Shown: in pieces, positions 42,169 through 52,909 of the stretch
Layout: each line of letters begins with the position of its first letter
Numbering within the stretch: position 1 is the stretch's first letter
NCBI RefSeq assembly: GCF_016097555.1
Contig: NC_054713.1
Span: 16,913,408-16,977,407, forward strand
Length of the DNA stretch: 64,000 bases
Direction: 5' to 3'
Source: Gigantopelta aegis
Lineage: Eukaryota > Mollusca > Gastropoda > Neomphalida > Peltospiridae
Position numbers and translations under genes: made by a program
The notes under the pieces: model-generated
Databases searched by the model: none
What the model was told of the DNA's origin: nothing
What the model saw: only the letters and a program-made list of their open reading frames with translations

Positions 42169-44898
42169 TGTCACAGTGCTAAACTTCAACTTTATAACAA
42201 TACGGATTATATCTTTATTTTTACATGTGCATTAATTAGAATTAGTTAATTGGTAATCTGACGTCTGTCATGGTATACACTTAGAGCCATGTCAATCAAA
42301 CCAATTATTGTCGAGCACTAATTAAATATGTAACGAACAGTCGTCGGAACGAGTACACCTTGACAACTGTATATTACATAGATACGTGTTTAGTATGCGT
42401 CTTATACATAAGGATCATCTAACCATGAAAGACAGACTCGGGGAGAAAAGATACCGTTCACACACCTTGAAGTTATCTCACAAAGCACAAACTCTACTGG
42501 AAGATCCGAGAGACAGTGTTGTAACATAAACAATGTCAACTCTATCGGGATACCTGTTTGTCATTCACCCAAAAGCTCTGACTTGTATATTATATTTATC
42601 ACCATGTTGTTAACTTATTAATCACGTTTCATGTTTGGAAAGTACAATACAAGAAACTACATCACCAGCTTGAGATTTCTGTTGTTACTTCATTTAACAT
42701 TCATAAGACAAAAATATGCTGTGTTAAGTGGTGGAGATGAGGGGAAAAATATACCTTATTCTACGGGAAAGTGAGTACATCAAAATCTACCTTATTCTAC
42801 AGAAAAGCGAGTACATGAAAATCTACCTGACTACAGCGAAGCGACTACAACACAATCTACGTGACTCTGCAACCAGGTACAGCTAAGTACAACTGAACCA
42901 AGAATAATAGAACGAGCACAGTCTTGCGAAAATGAACTTTTTCTAATCAAGATTTGACAGAAATAGAACTTACAGAACTATTGGGCCAACAAAAATGCAT
43001 CAATATTCGTGTCATTGAAAACCCAAAATCCAGACGACTAGCTTAACACGGAATTCTACACAACGGAACTTCCCAAGCGACACGGTCTGTCAAAACGGTA
43101 AGTGGTTATTTGGCAAAATAAATTGTCAATGTCATGCAAATCTATGTCCATTACAAATGTTCTGTTTAAAATGTTCTAATCTAAATGCTCACTCAGATGT
43201 AAACCACATAAATTGTCATAAATGCTCAAAACATGATACCCAAGTCAACAACATTTATACACCTAAACACAAATCGGATAAACAAAGAGAAAGGGACAAT
43301 ATTAGAAAATCTCAGTACGAATTTCGGAAATTGTGTGCTAGGCAACTACCATTTTCTAACTTAGGTGCTAAGGCTTTCACTAGCGTTGTCAGCTTAAATA
43401 ACCCACTAAAACAAGAACTCGATGCTCTTAAGGCCAAACAAAAGTCCAGTAGGGACATAAACCAAGCCAGAAATCATTTTAATAAAACAACCAAAGATTT
43501 GACAGAAGCACAACTAACCATCCAGAACCAAACTCAGGAAATCAGTTCACTAAAAACACAGCTAGAACAAACCCGTACAACTGCAAAAGAACTCCAACAG
43601 TCTAAAAAGGATGTAGCATTGTTACAAAGTATAATACATACATTGACAGAAGACTTAAACGATTCTCGTAACAGCAATGCAAATAATGAAGAGTATAACA
43701 AAAAATTGTGTGTCAGGAAATTCAAACAAACATTGATGCTTTACATCAACAATCAATCAGTTATTACGTTAAGCTTGTTCAACAAAACACTGAGTTAGAA
43801 AATCTTAGACGGGGAAATTATGAACTAGTTCAAAGACTAAATGCATTGAGTAATACAACTTATCCACAACAGTACATAAGACGAGACAAATATCATCGAC
43901 AGTAAATAACGACTCATTTGATTATTAAATGTTTTTCGGAATAAATAATATAAACAGTAAACGTATTAATTGTCAATGAATTCATAATCTTGAGAAACAT
44001 AAACTGATATTAGAAAGTAAGCTTGACATTCACATAGCCAAAACCATGTATATGTTTATACAGACGACAGCACATCAGCATCAGTGCCTGGATTCGAACT
44101 CGAGATAAACAGCCTGTCAACGCCAACTGCTTCAGACGACGTCAACGCTAACCAACTGACTCAATGAGATTACGATACAAGCGAAAAACGTGTCTAATAG
44201 ATGAAACAGTTTATTTGTGATACCACATTTCGGACGCGGGACAACTATTTCAAGCACTGTATACAAATTACCTTAACAAGTTTATTCGTTAGACACGAGG
44301 ACGTGTTCTTTCTTCCGGCGGTGGATAACTGTCACAGTGCTAAACTTCAACTTTATAACAATACGGATTATATCTTTATGTTTGCATGTGCATTAATTAT
44401 AATTAGTTAATTGGTAATCTGACGTCTGCCATGGTATACACTTAGAGACATGCCAATCAAACCAATTAGTGTCAAGCACTAATTAAATATGTAACAAACA
44501 ATATAATACAATGCAATTTAATTGTTGCCACGGGTATTACAGGCGTCGGAACGAGTACACATTGACAACTGTATATTACATAGATACGTGTTTAGTATGC
44601 GTCTTATAAATAAGGATAATTTACCCATGAAAGACAGACTCGGGGAGAACAGATACTGTTCACACGTCTTGAAGTTCTCTCACAAAGCACACACTGTACT
44701 GGAAGATCCGAGAGACAGTTTTGTAACATAAGCAATGTCAACTCTATCGGGAGACCTGCGTGTCATTCACCCAAGAACTCTGACTTGTATATTATCTGTA
44801 TCACCATGTCGTTAACTTATTAATCACGTTTCATGTTTGGAAAGTACAATACAAGAAACTACATCACCAACTTGAGACTTCTGTTCATTCATTTAACA
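42169..44898 (+). mobile_element. Short LTR-retrotransposon fossil, apparently non-autonomous
   Basis: Two direct repeats bracket 1.6 kb: 42169-42699 and 44330-44898, both starting TGTCACAGTGC and ending ...TTTAACA. By eye the repeats are roughly nine-tenths identical, with one length difference, implying moderate age. The internal part has one 5' coding relic (43157-43798) and no recognisable protease, reverse transcriptase or integrase, so the copy is either deleted or a short LTR derivative of unknown family. No target duplication is evident. It lies in the presumed intron of the host gene that starts at 45.17 kb. Confidence 0.75.
43157..43798 (+). pseudogene. Coiled-coil/zinc-finger-like coding relic inside the LTR fossil
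   Basis: Cysteine-rich start (MFCLKCSNLN ... INCHKCSKH) followed by a long predicted coiled coil (about residues 75-185, rich in Lys/Gln/Glu). It occupies the gag position but I see no homology that would prove a capsid. Family unknown; fossil. Confidence 0.45.
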
Positions 44899-45113
44899 TT
44901 CATTCGTAAATTACGCTCTGTTAATATCAACTTAAATTTTTAATATATTAAAGTGATACTTCAACACACTAACATGATTTTTTAAAATTAAAAACAAATA
45001 AATATATATATATATAATGCTGCCGCAATGTGATACCCATAATATAATTCCTTTGCTTCGCCTTTTAATTTCGTCAAAGTGAAATAACAAATACTATTTG
45101 GAAGCTAACTTAC

Positions 45114-45174
45114 TCCCGGCAGCTGCGAGCCCAAGCGCCAGCACAAGGCAGAAGAGAACCAAGATCGGCCGCAT
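45114..45174 (-). CDS. First coding exon of a secreted host protein
   Basis: Minus-strand ATG at 45174 starts MRPILVLFCLVLALGLAAAG, a textbook signal peptide (basic n-region, Leu/Val core, small residues AAAG before cleavage). After 61 coding bases (phase 1) comes a consensus donor, ggga|gtaagt, at 45113. A TATA box sits 48-54 bases upstream of the ATG. The rest of the gene must lie at lower coordinates; the phase-1 EGF-like exon at 35574-35657 is one candidate downstream exon. Together with the TATA element this is the best supported host gene in the window. Product unknown. Confidence 0.7.
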
Positions 45175-45221
45175 GGTGTCGCTTCTTCGTAGTGACGTAA
45201 CGAACAGTCAATACTCCTGGG

Positions 45222-45228
45222 TTTTATA
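45222..45228 (-). promoter_or_regulatory. TATA box of the signal-peptide gene
   Basis: TATAAAA on the minus strand, within 'tctataaaaccc'. Transcription would start about 45195-45200, giving a 5' leader of only about 20-25 bases. TATA-driven short-leader genes with a tiny signal-peptide first exon are typical of highly expressed secreted products. Confidence 0.65.
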
Positions 45229-45277
45229 GAAACTTGAAGTTTTGAGTCAACGGAGAAACGTGTTCACATCATCACAG

Positions 45278-45643
45278 GATGGCTGATTTTGATTAAACAA
45301 ACTTTAATGCGTAATTACAGGTATAATCAGAATGCGCACGCTGCATACTTGACAATGGTCTTGCAGGTGCATAAATTAGAACTCCGAATTACCCATTTTC
45401 ACGCTAAAAGCGTTTATTGTTACAATTTAATTAGCGAAGACGTAACAGGTGGATAATTACAATAGCACACGTAAACAACTCTACCACATGGTGTGTGTGT
45501 GTGTGTGAATGGGTTTTGTGTGTGTGTGTGATGGTACACTGCAAAAATATGAAAAATACGAAGTGTATTATATAGATAACACAATTCAAAAATGTCATGT
45601 AACATAAACCTGTATTATATACAGTATGATTATATACATACAC

Positions 45644-45712
<69 letters not shown>

Positions 45713-46398
45713 CACCTTGGTCCTACGCTATTACTCAAAGTTTCACGCCCTTCGACGATCTTCAGATAGCTGACACTGGTGAATAGATTGCAGGGTTTTA
45801 TGTACTGCGGTTGCGTGGTTTAAGCTTGCTGGTGTGACGGCATTTTGAGATGAGCTCAGTCCTTTTGTTGAGATTATTTTTGTCTTTTGTTTGTAGGATG
45901 GCGAGCTTTTCCTCAATGCACAGATTGCATTGGCCGGAGTTTCGTTTGTACGTGTTCGATTGTTTGATAATTTGCCAGCTTATTTCATAATTTATTCGCT
46001 GTTTTTGTAGTTCCCAGACATTACAAGATGGCTGATTTTGATTAAACAAACTAATGCGTAATTACAGGTATAATCAGAATGCGCACGCTGCATAATTGAC
46101 AATGGTCTTGCAGTTGCATAAATTAGAACTCCGAATTACCCATTTTCACGCTAAAAGCGTTTATTGTTACAATTTAATTAGCGAAGACGTAACAGGTGGA
46201 TAATTACAATAGCACACGTAAACAACTCTACCACATGGTGTGTGTGTGTGTGAATGGGTTTTGTGTGTGTGTGTGATGGTACACTGCAAAAATATAAAAC
46301 ATACGAAGTGTATTATATAGATAACACAATTCTAAAATGTCATGTAACATAAACCTGTATTATATACAGTATGATTATATACATACACACAATATATG

Positions 46399-46467
<69 letters not shown>

Positions 46468-46935
46468 CACCTTGGTCCTACGCTATTACTCAGAGTTTCA
46501 CGCCCTTCGACGATCTTCAGATAGCTGACACTGGTGAATAGATTGCAGTGTTTTATGTACTGCGGTTGCGTGGCTTAAGCTTGCTGGTGTGACGGCATTT
46601 TGAGATGAGCTCAGTCCTTTTGTTGAGATTATTTTTGTCTCTTGTTTGTAGGATGGCGAGCTTTTCCTCAATGCACAGATTGCATTGGCCGGAGTTTCGT
46701 TTGTACGTGTTCGATTGTTTGATAATTTGCCAGCTTATTTCATAATTTATTCGCTGTTTTTGTAGTTCCCAGACATTACAAGATGGCTGATTTTGATTAA
46801 ACAAACAATTAAATGATTAATGTGTGATTACAGGTATAATTAGAATGCGCACGTAGTGTAAGGGACAACGGTCTTGCAGTTGTATAAATTAGAACTCAGA
46901 ACTACTTAGTTGTTACTAGTGTTGATGGGTACATT
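45278..46935 (-). mobile_element. Penelope-like remnant in ~750-bp tandem units
   Basis: The unit starting 'gatggctgattttgattaaa' recurs at 45278, 46027 and 46782 (spacing 749 and 755); two units are complete and a third is cut short near 46935. Each full unit contains (GT)n, a long (TA)n (45648-45711 and 46393-46465) and, on the minus strand (46049-45798 and 46804-46553), the same 83-codon frame with SCNVWELQKQRINYEISW, SGQCNLCIEEKLAIL and NKRTELISKCRH. These match the C-terminal GIY-YIG-side tail of Penelope-like elements (xxW.LK...Y.I.W, C.LC..EK, LN.R.EL...CRH). Tandem arrangement of copies is known for this class. The array begins 50 bases upstream of the TATA box at 45.22 kb. Confidence 0.65.
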
Positions 46936-47480
46936 AGAACACTATAATTGGTATCATCTGTATTGTGTGTCACCAAAATGCCCAGACGTACGTCAGTGTC
47001 ATGAATAATATACCAAATCAAAGTTTATAATTTGCAGGTCAACATGCATCAGGTCAGACATGTTGAGTCTAATTCTTACACAAAACAATGTCGGGAATCG
47101 GAATAAAAATAAACCTACAATTCCAGCAAATCGCAGTGTCAAGTGACACATTGTATAAGAGTTAAAACAATGTATATTCCTTATGCAATATAACATGCTA
47201 CATATTTCACATATATAACACTGCATTCGACTAGTGAAATCAGTGTCCTTCTAAGATACCATAGTTCATTGTATGCAGATTTCAAACAAGGACTGTGATT
47301 CTGGTTATGGTACCCATGGATTCCCGAGAGCATTCCAAATCGATAGATATATCATGTTTATACTTAGGACTCGTACTCTTTTCATTCTGCACGCTAAGTT
47401 GAACTATTGTTAGTGTGTCACAGACAATTTAATTGTGCATCATATGGATATACGTAGAACTCATGGCAGTGCCGGAATTA
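46936..47480. other. Intergenic
   Basis: No gene seen in about 550 bases. Confidence 0.4.
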
Positions 47481-47630
47481 TAATGGAGCAAAGGGGGTAT
47501 TTGCCCTCCCCCCCCCCCCCCCCCGACTAAGGACTTCCTTTATAAAAAAATGTAATAATTATAATGTAATACTTTTTTTAGTTGTCATGTAATTTAAGTT
47601 CTATGTTGAGGGGACCAAGCCATTGTGTAG
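47466..47630. repeat. Dispersed repeat 'gactaaggacttcctttata'
   Basis: Shares 'gccggaattataatgg', a C-run, 'gactaaggacttc' and 'gtcatgtaatttaa ... ctatgttgagggg' with 50745-50960. Non-coding; it abuts the 3' side of copy B of the GC-rich family. Confidence 0.75.
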
Positions 47631-47649
47631 TAGTGTTCCACTTGTTCTT

Positions 47650-48680
47650 CATCAGTCATGTCTCGAACTGTTTCCTCGTCGAACATGCACCCAAAGCATA
47701 GTTCCTTGGACAATCGTTTGATGGTCTTTGCTATTTCCATGCTGTTGCGGGAGGTACTGCCGGTACACGGAGGCCGCTAAACGTCTGGCGATGGGACGGT
47801 AATCTTTCCCCGAGATGGTCTTCAAGACGCGGTGTAAAGTCAGGTTGTCCATCTCTTTAAGTAGTAGCCCTTGGTGGTAAAGTCCGGTCGGGCGGATGAT
47901 GACGCACACTGCGTTTCGTCCCTCCTGCAGCTTGACGCAATGAAGGGCAAAGTCCCCGTTAGCACGGCTTATTGGTAAATGTTGGTACGTCTCGTGCTTG
48001 GGCCTGCTGACCAGCTTGCGGACGTCCTCCAAGTTCTGCTTAACAAGTTGAGCGTAGCGCTGTTGGAGACGGCCGGCCTGCAGTGGCCACTGCTCAACTT
48101 GTTCAACGTCGGGTTTCGGCGGTTGTGACGGTCGTGACGGTCGGCGTGGCTTGGCTTGCTGGCCACTCGGGGTAGTGGTTGCCTTCTGTTTCACAACAGC
48201 CGTCTTCCGGGCCTGCGACTCAACGGGTGTCGCCTGTAGAATCGGCGACACAGTTGGAAACGCTGAAGTAGGGGCCGATGGAGTTGGTCGCTGGTACGGC
48301 GTGTCACAGATGGCTGTGCCCAGGTCGTCCGGTTCCATTGTTGGTGAAGCTGGAGCATCCGGGGCTGGCGCCTCTTCCGATCCATTCTTCTTCCTCGGGC
48401 GGGCGGCGTTGGGCGATCGAACAGAAGCAGCCGCTGCCGGCGGTTTAGCCACCGGGGTTCCCCCCCCCCCCCCCCCGCGACGCCACTGGCGCACGTCTCC
48501 TCTTCCTCCATCGCCCCTTCTTCGGTACCCGGTTGCCATACACCAAGGTCACGCTCGCCCGTGACCCGGTGTACGTGACTCGGTACTCAAGCAAGGTCCA
48601 TACGTTTCGATCAATCCCCCCGTGGGGGGGGGGGGGGGGGGGTGGGGGGTGGGGGGGGGGGTAATTGCAGCGAACAAAGG
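47650..48680 (-). pseudogene. GC-rich multicopy protein family, copy B
   Basis: The longest copy. N-terminal block YRVTYTGSRASVTLVYGN (about 48590-48535), then basic GRWRKRRRAP, a proline/alanine-rich half, LGTAICDTPYQR (about 48310), a basic glutamine-rich part, DFALHCVKLQEGRNAVCVII (about 47960-47905), and MDNLTLHRVLKTISGKDYRP (about 47855-47800). Most of it (295 codons from 48539) is one open frame; the N-terminal block lies in a neighbouring frame across a C-run at 48463-48476, which may be a sequencing or slippage artefact. Family unrecognised; conserved blocks at both ends across three copies argue for a real protein. Confidence 0.6.
48610..48662. repeat. Poly-G tract
   Basis: Long G-run with few interruptions directly 5' to copy B. 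Copy C (62508-62534) also starts just after a poly-G run, though relative to gene direction the strands differ. Confidence 0.9.
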
Positions 48681-48829
48681 CAGACGTCTTGACGCATTGC
48701 AATACAAAACTAGAGTGAGTGTAGAATGATGACCGCGCCATTCGTACGACTACGTGACTCGCGCCGTTTTCCGTGTACGGTATTGATTACTATTCATTGT
48801 TCTAGCTTGATTAATGAGTTCATCGACGT

Positions 48830-49640
48830 TTGCATTGGTGTATACAGTCATATTTGCTCTATATTCTAGGTGTAAAAATCTTGGTGTGAATTGTAAAACA
48901 ATGTTAAACTTGTTTGATACGTATGTCAGCAGTATTTTATGTTATGCATGTAAAGTATGTGGTTTTAATAAAGGTAGTGAGGTAGAAAGGTTGCATTTAG
49001 AATTTTGTAAAAGGTTATTAGGAGTGAAGAAATCTACTTGTAATATAATGGTATACTTTGAACTTGGAAAAATGTCAATGGAATATATACGTCTGTTTCG
49101 CATGGTAAAATACTGGTTTAAATTACTTAAAACTGTATTCTCAAAGAAGCGTACAGAGTATTGTTGGATCTTTCAGATGGAAATTCAGTTCAAAAGATTA
49201 ATTGGGTAACCCTTTTAAAAAATAAAATTATGCTATTAGGTTTCGGCGATTTGTGGGGAAGTCAACCATTTATATGTGGGCAATATGTTTTGCCATTAAT
49301 TAAAACCAGTAATTTTGATCAGGCGAAGCAGGATTTGTTTAGCTTATTAAACACTTCACCAAAGTGTATTATATATACGCATGTTGTTGATAACTTGTGT
49401 TTACAGTATTATTTACAAAAATATATTCCTAAACAAAAGCGCATATTGTTAACTAAATTAAGATTATCAGCACACGTTTTGGTTGTGGAAACGGGAAGGT
49501 ATGGAAATATAGAAAGAACAGAACTATCTTGTATTTATTGTAATCTGAATAAAGTTGAGGATGAATATCATTTTTTTTTTAGAATGTCCTAGATATGACA
49601 ATGTAAGAAGTAAATATACAAAGTTATCTTGTTACCAATA
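48830..49640 (+). pseudogene. LINE 3' coding remnant
   Basis: Plus strand. KNLGVNCKTMLNLFDTYVSS and SILCYACKVCGF (about 48878-48965), VERLHLEFCKRLLGVKKST (48982-49040), then after a frame change NKIMLLGFGDLWGSQ (49222-49265), SAHVLVVETGRYGNIER (49470-49520) and CIYCNLNKVEDEYHFFF (49531-49580), then, with another frame change, LECPRYDN. This is the connection and Cys/His tail of the LINE family also seen at 20.7, 21.9 and 38.9 kb. 3' end near 49810. Confidence 0.8.
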
Positions 49641-49944
49641 CTAAAGAATTAAATCAACATAGAAAATATATATTTGAATTTTACAAAATACGAGCCACTT
49701 TATGTATAATATGATTAGTCAGACTAATTTAAATGTATATGTATGTAAATATGCATTTATATATATATGTGTTTTTTGTACCGGTGAGTTGTAAAGCTCT
49801 AGGTAAATAAAAGAAGCCGATACAGTCCGCCGACCTTTCCTCTACGCGGCTGACCTATGACGTTGTGCATACCTTTGCATATTAATAAATTATCGTGCAT
49901 ACTAATGAAAATCCTGCTGTGACAGGATTTAAAGCCTACACAAA

Positions 49945-50165
49945 TCTACTACTGGTATGTACTATCCTGTCTGTCTATGGTGCATATAAAAGATCCTTAC
50001 TGCTAATCGAAAAGAGTAGCCCATGAAGTGGCGACAGCGGGTTTCCTGTCTCAATATATGCGTGGTCCATAACCATATGCCCGACGCCATATTACCGTAA
50101 ATAAAATGTGTTGAATGTGTCGTTAAATTACAGCTTTCCTTCCTTCGTTGCATATAATTTGATGA
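49945..50165 (+). mobile_element. SINE family 1, (ccttcc) tail variant
   Basis: Blocks 'gtatgtactatcctgtctgt', 'gtgcatataaaagatcctta', 'gagtagcccatgaagtggcg' and tail 'aatgtgttgaatgtgtcgtt' with (ccttc)n. 5' head missing. Confidence 0.75.
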
Positions 50166-50560
50166 CAATTTGTTACGAAACTTTCTTTTTATTTACACAG
50201 AAATATTTTGTTAAAAAATATAATATAATATAATATAATATAATATAATATAATATTATTATAATTATTCACTTTAGATTGATACGACAATTCGTCGGTT
50301 ACCTTTTCACGGAAACGGAATATATACCTGTTGTGGATATGGTAATGATAAAGCAAGTATTTTTATGTGCACTCTGACATAGACAGAACAACACAAATCT
50401 TTACGACAAGGCAGTAATACATGGTCAAGGCCGTATCTCCCGTATCAAACTGTGACGTATTGGAGCTGAAGAAACTCTCCTACCCGTTCGATAATCTTGT
50501 GTTGGAAGGAGGGGGTCGAAAGGAATATCGTATATCGGTATGATGCAAACATTTGGTACT
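50166..50560. other. Intergenic with (TATAA)n
   Basis: 'tataa' pentamers at 50219-50262; no gene seen. Confidence 0.5.
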
Positions 50561-50564
50561 TTTG

Positions 50565-50705
50565 ACATATAGTCTTAGAGAGAAAACCTGCTACATATTT
50601 CCATTAGTAACAATGGATCTTTTATATGCACCATCCCAAGGACATGTTACCACATACCACGGCCTTTGATATGTCAGTCGTGGTGCACTGACTGCATGCA
50701 GATAA
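50565..50705 (-). mobile_element. SINE family 1 fragment, minus strand
   Basis: 'atatagtcttagagagaaaa', 'ggatcttttatatgcaccat' and 'ccacggcctttgatatgtca' are the reverse complement of the family body. Confidence 0.75.
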
Positions 50706-50744
50706 TCATTGTCCATATATATTTTACGGCATCTAGTATATGTA

Positions 50745-50965
50745 GCCCAGCAGTTCCGAATTTATAAGGGGGCAAAGGGGGGCAATAACCCCGGCCCCCC
50801 TTGCCAGAGGGCACCCTCCCAGACTAAGGACTTCATTTATAAAAAAAAGTGTAAGCTAACTTGTGTTGTGTTTGTTTTAAGAAATGCGGTTTATCATTCA
50901 TTTTAGTTCATTTTTTAAAGTTTGTCATGTAATTTAATTTCTATGTTGAGGGGCCCCCAATCTGA
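50745..50965. repeat. Dispersed repeat 'gactaaggacttcatttata'
   Basis: Partner of 47466-47630 and longer. Ends in a duplicated 'cccccaatctgaagtgcccc' (50954-51002). Non-coding. Confidence 0.75.
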
Positions 50966-51019
50966 AGTGCCCCGGGCCCCCAATCTGAAGTGCCCCGGGC
51001 CCACCAAGGTCTACATCCG

Positions 51020-51300
51020 TCTCTTTAGCCCAATGGTATAGCGTTCGCTTAATGCACGAAACTTTGGTCTGCGATCGATCCCATCGGTGGTCCAGTTGGG
51101 GTATACCTCGTTCGTTACAGTGCAGCTCGACTGGTATATCAAAGGCCCTGGTATGTGTTATTCTTTCTTTGGGATGACACAAACACGATTTCTTGCTACT
51201 AATGTGACAGTGTAGCGGGTTTCCTCTCTAAGACTATATGTTAAAATAACCAAATATTTTACATCCAATAGCTGATGATTGATGAAAACTTTTTTAAAAA
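51020..51300 (+). mobile_element. tRNA-derived SINE, family 1, near full length
   Basis: Head 'ttagcccaatggtatagcg' (A-box-like) and 'gcgatcgatcccatcggtgg' (B-box-like), then 'ctcgactggtatatcaaagg', 'ttgctactaatgtgacagtg', 'tttcctctctaagactatat'. The tail is weakly preserved. Confidence 0.8.
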
Positions 51301-51400
51301 TTAACAAAAAAGAAGCATATAGAAAACATACACATTGAAAAGCATTTCAATAATTATTATTAGTTATTACTACTGAATGTGTATGATAACCTTTTAGTAA

Positions 51401-51586
51401 CAGTGGCGGATCCAAGGGGCCCCCAGGGGCTTGCCCCCCCTCCCCCAAATTCAGTTGTTTTGAAGGTTTTTTTTACTTAATTTGTTTTTACATTGGAGAA
51501 TCCGAAGTATCCCTATAGTAACGTTTGTGGGCTTCGGCAACATGTCATTGCCTCCCACCCCATTGGATTTTCTGGATACGCCACTG
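51401..51586. mobile_element. MITE with TIR 'cagtggcggatcca', 186 bp
   Basis: Ends CAGTGGCGGATCCA (51401) and TGGATACGCCACTG (51586), flanked by the 5-bp duplication AGTAA (51396-51400 and 51587-51591). Matches the 184-bp element at 41.93 kb in termini, size, C/G-rich interior and target-duplication length. Confidence 0.9.
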
Positions 51587-51729
51587 AGTAATATTAACAT
51601 TATACTTCAGATTCTGGAAGAGGATGGAGTGATGAAAGACATGAAACGTTTTGCCGGTGTCAGTATAGGCTCTATGACCGCTCTGGTGGCCATGGGTTCG
51701 ACTCCTGTGAAGCTCTTGCGTTCAGCAGA

Positions 51730-52580
51730 AAACTGACAGTTGATTCATTTCTAGGTATGTTTTATACACCGTACAGTATAATTAAACTGACAGTTTATTC
51801 ATTTCTAGGTATGTTTTTTTACATCGTACAGTATAACTAAACTGACAGTTGACTCATTTCTAGGTATGTCTTGTAGTCAGTGCAGTATAATTAAACTGAC
51901 AGATGACTCATTTCTAGGAATGTCTTGTAATCAGTGCAATATAATTAAACTGACAGTTGACTCATTTCTAGATATGTCTTATACACCGTGCGGTATAATT
52001 AAACTAACATTTGACTCATTTCTAGGAATGTCTTGTAAACAGTGCAATATAATTAAACTGACAGTTGACTCATTTCTAGATATGACTTATACACCGTACA
52101 GTATAATTAAACTGACCGTTGACTCATTTCTAGGTATGTCTTGTAGTCAGTGCAGTATAATTAAACTGACAGTTGACTCATTTCTAGGAATGTCTTGTAA
52201 TCAGTGCAGTATTTTTAAACTGACAGTTGAGTCATTTCTAGGTGTCTATTGCAGTCAGTGCAGTATAATTAAACTGACAGTTGACTAATTTCTAGGAATG
52301 TCTGGTAATCAGTGCAATATATTTCAACTGACAGTTGACTCATTTCTAGATGTCTTATACACCGTACAGTATAATTAAACTGACAGTTGACTCATTTCTA
52401 GGTATGTCTTGTAGTCAGTGCAGTATAATTCAACTGACAATTGACTCATTTCTAGGAATGTATTGTAATCAGTGCAGTATAATTAAACTGACAGTTGACT
52501 CATTTCTAGGTATGTCGTGTAGTCAGTGCAATACAATTAAACTGACAGTTGATTCATTACTAGGTATGCTACCCTCTCAG
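51730..52580. repeat. 54-bp satellite, block 1, about 16 copies
   Basis: Unit 'actgacagttgactcatttc' + 'taggtatgtcttgtagtcag' + 'tgcagtataattaa', repeating every 54 bases (e.g. 51841, 51895). Being 18 codons long, it leaves a frame open (SIIKLTVDSFLGMSC), which reflects unit length and not a gene. Confidence 0.97.
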
Positions 52581-52905
52581 CGTCACCTTCCCATGAACGG
52601 ATGGTGACGTCACAGCCCAGATTAATTAAATTGGCTTTCTAATGGAAATTTTTAAAGTGGGGAAATCCCATACCACGCCATATAACCAGGAAATACCCCC
52701 CCCCCCCCCCATCCACCACCCACCCACCCATACTGTACACCAAGTAACATGTAAACAATAAGAAACCATTCCATAAACACTAAGTTCACTACCAAGACAT
52801 TAGTAATTAGCAAACATGTGTTTGGTTATTAGTGGTTTGAACTGCGTCAAAATGAAGATGTATTAATATAAAAGATTAATAAACAACATAAGACAGAAAT
52901 ACATT
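52581..52905. other. Space between satellite and Polinton fossil
   Basis: C-run at 52687-52701; no gene seen. Confidence 0.4.
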
Positions 52906-52909
52906 TTCA

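Noticed and set aside
51730-52580. CRISPR array
   Set aside because: Unit is a contiguous satellite with no alternating unique spacers, no Cas genes, and the window is eukaryotic.
51866-52607. 140-codon and 85-codon frames with SIIKLTVDSFLGMSC repeats
   Set aside because: The 54-bp unit length is a multiple of three, which alone keeps a frame open; no start context, splice support or non-repeat part.
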